From assembly GCA_002297865.1 (NCBI GenBank), contig DBKX01000410.1, forward strand, positions 8,290-17,291: a stretch of 9,002 bases of DNA, read 5' to 3'. Source of the DNA: Lachnoclostridium sp. UBA739 (GTDB lineage: Bacteria > Bacillota_A > Clostridia > Lachnospirales > Lachnospiraceae). The notes beneath the pieces are model-generated. The model worked only from the letters and a program-made list of their open reading frames with translations. It had not been told where the DNA came from and did not search any database. Below are positions 5,949-9,002 of the stretch, piece by piece. A program made the position numbers and the translations under genes. Within the stretch, counting starts at the first letter, position 1. The number at the start of each line of letters is the position of its first letter.

Positions 5949-6413
5949 CTACTGCTGATTTTCTACTATTGTTTGTAGATGGTCCGCCTGTTCATTATCC
6001 AATAAGCCATCTAAATCTAAAATAATAACCAGTCCATCATCTACTTGTGCCACAGAATCAATATATTCTGTTCCTTCACCTTTAATAATTGTTGGTGCTG
6101 GACCAATTTTACTATCGTCCAGCTCTGCAATTTCTTTTACCAAATCAACCTCAATCGCAATCACAACTCCTCGTGATTTTGCAATTACTAATTCTTTTGT
6201 ATCTAATTTTACATCAGTCGGCATATGAAATTTTTCTCTTAAACTGAATACCGGAATTACATCGCCTCTTAAATTGATTATTCCCTTTACACATGCTGGT
6301 GCATTTGGAATTGAAACTACAGGAATATCTTTTTCAATTCCCATTACCTTACTTACATCAATTCCATAAGTTCCCTCACCAATGCAAAATATAATTTGTT
6401 TTTTCATTGCCAT
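5949..6413 (-). CDS. cheW: CheW-like chemotaxis coupling protein
   Basis: A 154-residue single-domain CheW protein, of normal family length. CheW links chemoreceptors to the kinase CheA in membrane-associated arrays. The best signature is VKGIINLRGDVIPVFSLREKF split over residues 42-62, with the receptor/CheA-contacting NLRG at 47-50; VIILDLDGLL (129-138) is the usual C-terminal strand-helix. I chose the ATG at 6413 because GGAGGT (6418-6423) lies 4 bases upstream. An ATG at 6425 overlaps that ribosome binding site and is unlikely; an ATG at 6407 (MKK start) is possible. The gene is 51 bases from prfB and ends at an intrinsic terminator. No other chemotaxis gene is in the window, so it is a detached cheW, and whether it serves motility or another CheA-type array cannot be told. 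No fused receiver domain is present, so it is CheW and not CheV. Confidence 0.93.
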   Translation of the reverse strand: MAMKKQIIFCIGEGTYGIDVSKVMGIEKDIPVVSIPNAPACVKGIINLRGDVIPVFSLREKFHMPTDVKLDTKELVIAKSRGVVIAIEVDLVKEIAELDDSKIGPAPTIIKGEGTEYIDSVAQVDDGLVIILDLDGLLDNEQADHLQTIVENQQ

Positions 6414-6427
6414 ACTTACCTCCATTC

Positions 6428-6447
6428 AAAAAAGCATTTACTGCTTT
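6428..6447 (-). terminator. Weak terminator-like hairpin between prfB and cheW
   Basis: Read on the minus strand, AAAGCA (6447-6442), loop GTAAA, TGCTTT (6436-6431) and three more T residues (6430-6428) resemble a small intrinsic terminator. The stem has only two G/C pairs, so it would at most reduce read-through from secA-prfB into cheW. The cheW ribosome binding site starts a few bases later. I see no clear cheW promoter, so cheW may depend on this read-through. Confidence 0.35.
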
Positions 6448-6464
6448 GCCTTTCAGAAGTATAT

Positions 6465-7572
6465 CTACCTGCTTACTGTCCACTTTAAATAAGCATTTAT
6501 AAAAGGATCGATATTCCCATCTAAGACATTGTTTACATTACCGATTTCTTCATTTGTTCTATGATCCTTTACTAAGGTATATGGCTGCATAACATACGAA
6601 CGTATCTGGCTTCCCCAGCCTATCTCTTTTATTTCACCTCGGATTTGAGCTTCTGCCTGCTGATTCTCTTCTTGTTTTAACATATAAAGTTTTGCTTTCA
6701 GCATTTGCATTGCTTTGTCCTTATTCTGAAATTGAGAACGTTCATTCTGACATTGAACTACAATACCAGTAGGATAGTGTGTGATTCTTATAGCTGAAGA
6801 TGTCTTATTGATATGCTGACCACCCGCTCCACTTGAACGATAGGTATCAATACGAATATCTTCATCTGCAATTTCGATATCAATATCTTCTTCTATATCT
6901 GGCATTACATCACATGAAACAAAGGATGTTTGCCTCTTACCAGCAGCATTAAACGGCGATATACGCACTAGACGGTGTACACCACGCTCTGACTTTAAAT
7001 ATCCATAAGCATTCTGGCCTCGAATCTCCAAAGTAACTGACTTTATTCCAGCTTCTTCACCATCTAGATAATCAATTATTTCACAAGTGAAACCTTTTTT
7101 ATCTGCCCACTTTTGATACATTCTGCATAACATGCTTGCCCAGTCACAACTTTCAGTTCCTCCGGCACCAGCATTAAGTCGCAAAATAGCATCATTGCTG
7201 TCATACTCACCAGAAAGAAGTGTGGATATGCGTAAGTCTTCCAAATCATCTATAAAATCACTTAAAGAAGATTCTATCTCAGGAATCAAAGATATATCAT
7301 TTTCTTCATACCCTATCTCTAACAAAGTTTCAATATCCTCATATGCACTGCATAGTGATTCATATCGTTCCTTTGTTCCTTTCAAGCTTTTAAGTTCCTT
7401 CATCACCTTTTGTGACTTATCTGTATCATCCCAGAAACCTGGACCTTCCATCTCTTTTTCTAATTCTTCTATTCTTAAAACCTTGTTTGCCAGGTCAAAG
7501 TGAATCCCCCACTTCTTGCAACGGTTCTTTAAAATTAGCTAGTTTATATTTATATTGATCTAACTCAACCAC
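6465..7572 (-). CDS. prfB: Peptide chain release factor 2, expressed by programmed +1 frameshift
   Basis: RF2 recognises UAA and UGA stop codons in the ribosomal A site and triggers release of the finished protein. The first frame starts at GTG 7572-7570, after AGAGGGG with a 7-base spacer, and runs 25 codons to an in-frame UGA (7497-7495). A +1 shift at CTT-TGA-C continues at GAC 7496-7494 through 343 more residues, giving 368 in total, the usual RF2 length. In full numbering the stop-recognition tripeptide SPF is at 205-207 and the catalytic GGQ at 250-252, the same positions as in Escherichia coli RF2, which confirms the reconstruction. The spacing to secA (48 bases, no terminator) fits the conserved secA-prfB operon. 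The UGA is autoregulation, not a mutation: scarce RF2 favours frameshifting and so more RF2. An annotation starting at the first ATG of the second frame (7451) would lose 40 residues. Confidence 0.96.
7494..7512 (-). other. Programmed +1 frameshift site of prfB
   Basis: The minus strand reads GTGGGGGATTCA then CTT TGA C. The slippery CTT is followed by the in-frame UGA with a 3' C, a weak termination context, exactly as in known prfB sites, and it falls at codon 26 as in Escherichia coli. The purine-rich GTGGGGG (7512-7506) is the expected internal Shine-Dalgarno-like stimulator, although the gap from its G-run to CTT is 5 bases, compared with 3 in the classic AGGGGG-TAT-CTT arrangement. Confidence 0.93.
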
Positions 7573-7620
7573 GTAATCGCCCCTCTCTCTGTGCTTTTTT
7601 AGGTATTATTTTATCTTTAA

Positions 7621-9002
7621 TTAAATTACTTTCTTGCCGCAACAGAATTTGTATTTGATGCCGCTTCCACAAGGACAAGGATCATTTGGTTGTACTTTTC
7701 TTTCCGTTCTTCGAACAGGTCCCTTTACAGCTGTTTCATCTTTATTTGTGCTTGTTACTTGTGCAACTTGCTCTCTTTCAATGTTCTGTTCAATACGAAC
7801 ATGCATCAACGCTTTTACAGTTTCTTCTGCAATTGCTTGTGTCATTTCCTCAAACATTTCATATCCCATAAACTTATACTCAACTGCTGGATCTTTTTGA
7901 CCGTAAGCCTGTAATCCAACTCCCTGACGCAACTGATCCATATCATCGATATGATCCATCCATTTATGGTCGATTACTTTAAGTAAAAGAACACGTTCAA
8001 CTTCACGAATCTGTTCAGCTTCTGGGAATTCAGCTTCTTTTTCTTCGTAAATCTTAACTGCTTTTTCTTTTAACTTTTGAACTAATTCCTTCTTCTTCAT
8101 GTGTTTTAACTCTTCTTCTGTTAGAGTTATTTCTTCCATTGGGAAAATAGGAAGCATAAGTTCATTCAGTTCTTTCATATCCCATTCTTCTGAGTCTTGC
8201 TCATCGTTAATAACTCGATCAATTGTTCTTTCTACAACATCAGCAATCATCTTGTAGATTGTATCACGCATGCTTTCGCCATCTAATACTTTTCTTCTTT
8301 CAGCATAAATAATTTCACGCTGTTCATTGTTTACTTCATCATAGTCAAGTAAGTTCTTACGAATACCATAGTTATTATTCTCAATCTTCTTCTGAGCCTT
8401 TTCAATTGTATTACTTAACATTTTATGCTCAATTGGTTCACCCTCTGGGAATCCTAATGAATTGAATACTGTCATCAATCGTTCAGATCCAAACAGACGA
8501 AGTAAATCATCTTCTAATGATAAATAAAATCTGGATTCACCTGGATCTCCTTGACGTCCTGAACGACCACGTAGCTGGTTATCAATACGCCTTGATTCAT
8601 GACGTTCTGTACCGATTATTTTTAATCCGCCTAATTCCTGAACACCTTCTCCAAGTTTAATATCTGTACCACGACCTGCCATATTAGTAGCAATTGTAAC
8701 AGCGCCTTTTTGTCCTGCATCTGCTATAATTTCAGCCTCTAGCTCATGGAATTTTGCATTTAAGACTTTATGTGGAATACCACGTTTTTTCAGTAATGCA
8801 CTTATTTCCTCAGATGCTTCAATTGTAATAGTACCAACCAAGACTGGTTGTCCCTTCTGATAGCATTCTGTGATTTCCTCTACGATAGCATTCAGCTTCT
8901 CTTTTCTAGTCTTATAAACAGCATCTTGATAGTCAATTCTTGCCACTGGAAGGTTTGTAGGAACTTCTATTACATCCATACCATAAATGTTACGGAATTC
9001 TT
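7621..9002 (-). CDS. secA: Preprotein translocase ATPase SecA (C-terminal part, cut by the window edge)
   Basis: SecA is the ATPase motor that drives unfolded secretory proteins through SecYEG at the cytoplasmic membrane. The reading frame is open to the right edge (EFRNIYG precedes the first visible Met), so 460 or so residues of a protein usually over 800 long are present; the N-terminal nucleotide-binding domain and most of the preprotein-binding domain lie outside. Visible landmarks are YGMDVIEVPTNLP, the second nucleotide-binding domain with TNMAGRGTDIKLG and QLRGRSGRQGDPGESRF, the helical wing and scaffold including DHKWMDHIDDMDQLRQG, and a C-terminal zinc-binding tail PCPCGSGIKYKFCCG close to the last residue. 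The tail, which binds SecB or ribosome in characterised homologues, is intact. The stop (TAA, 7621-7623) is 48 bases before the prfB start, with no terminator between. It should not be taken to start at the Met at 8979. Confidence 0.97.
   Translation of the reverse strand, partial: EFRNIYGMDVIEVPTNLPVARIDYQDAVYKTRKEKLNAIVEEITECYQKGQPVLVGTITIEASEEISALLKKRGIPHKVLNAKFHELEAEIIADAGQKGAVTIATNMAGRGTDIKLGEGVQELGGLKIIGTERHESRRIDNQLRGRSGRQGDPGESRFYLSLEDDLLRLFGSERLMTVFNSLGFPEGEPIEHKMLSNTIEKAQKKIENNNYGIRKNLLDYDEVNNEQREIIYAERRKVLDGESMRDTIYKMIADVVERTIDRVINDEQDSEEWDMKELNELMLPIFPMEEITLTEEELKHMKKKELVQKLKEKAVKIYEEKEAEFPEAEQIREVERVLLLKVIDHKWMDHIDDMDQLRQGVGLQAYGQKDPAVEYKFMGYEMFEEMTQAIAEETVKALMHVRIEQNIEREQVAQVTSTNKDETAVKGPVRRTERKVQPNDPCPCGSGIKYKFCCGKKVI

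Noticed and set aside
6465..7572. prfB as a broken gene or pseudogene because of the internal UGA
   Set aside because: The UGA lies in the exact programmed frameshift context (CTT TGA C, codon 26), and the joined protein has normal length and motif positions.
1..9002. A novel defence system, mobile element, CRISPR array or RNA gene
   Set aside because: All coding space is filled by recognised housekeeping or biosynthetic genes in tidy operons; no direct-repeat array, transposase, integrase, tRNA or rRNA sequence was seen on either strand.

Overview
This 9,002-base window looks like core chromosome of a low-GC, Gram-positive anaerobe of the Clostridia; Lachnospiraceae-like gene content is my best guess. 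The reasons are A/T-rich sequence, strong AAGGAGG-type ribosome binding sites, the Firmicute order secA-prfB, an RF2 gene with the programmed UGA frameshift, a PheB-type (UPF0735) ACT protein, and an ApgM-like protein in place of a classical homoserine kinase. No 16S or other taxonomic marker is present, so this is inference. All eight genes lie on the minus strand and are described here in the direction of transcription, from high to low coordinates.

Unit 1 (9002 to about 5874): the C-terminal half of secA, then prfB (peptide release factor 2, with an in-frame UGA at codon 26 and +1 frameshifting), then cheW (chemotaxis coupling protein). It ends at an intrinsic terminator at 5874-5931. A weak hairpin lies between prfB and cheW.

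Unit 2 (about 5862 to 1402): a clear extended -10 promoter starts an aspartate-family amino acid operon. Its genes are an HTH-ACT regulator (PheB/ThrR type), hom (homoserine dehydrogenase), an ApgM/alkaline-phosphatase-superfamily protein that is probably the homoserine kinase, and lysC (aspartokinase). It ends at a strong intrinsic terminator at 1402-1436. The enzymes cover aspartate to aspartyl phosphate and aspartate semialdehyde to homoserine to (probably) O-phosphohomoserine. Aspartate-semialdehyde dehydrogenase and threonine synthase are not in the window. lysC carries a near-perfect internal Shine-Dalgarno and ATG, which should produce a separate regulatory beta subunit. A 63-base inverted-repeat element able to fold as a three-way junction fills most of the hom-apgM gap.

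Unit 3 (1361 to 1 and beyond): a consensus promoter drives tex, an S1-family RNA-binding protein, which runs off the left edge after 428 codons.

No mobile element, CRISPR array, RNA gene or defence system was seen. The most interesting signals are regulatory and enzymological: the internal lysC start, the three-way-junction element, the likely non-orthologous homoserine kinase, the divergent Hom ACT domain, and a palindrome between the promoter and start codon of the ACT regulator.
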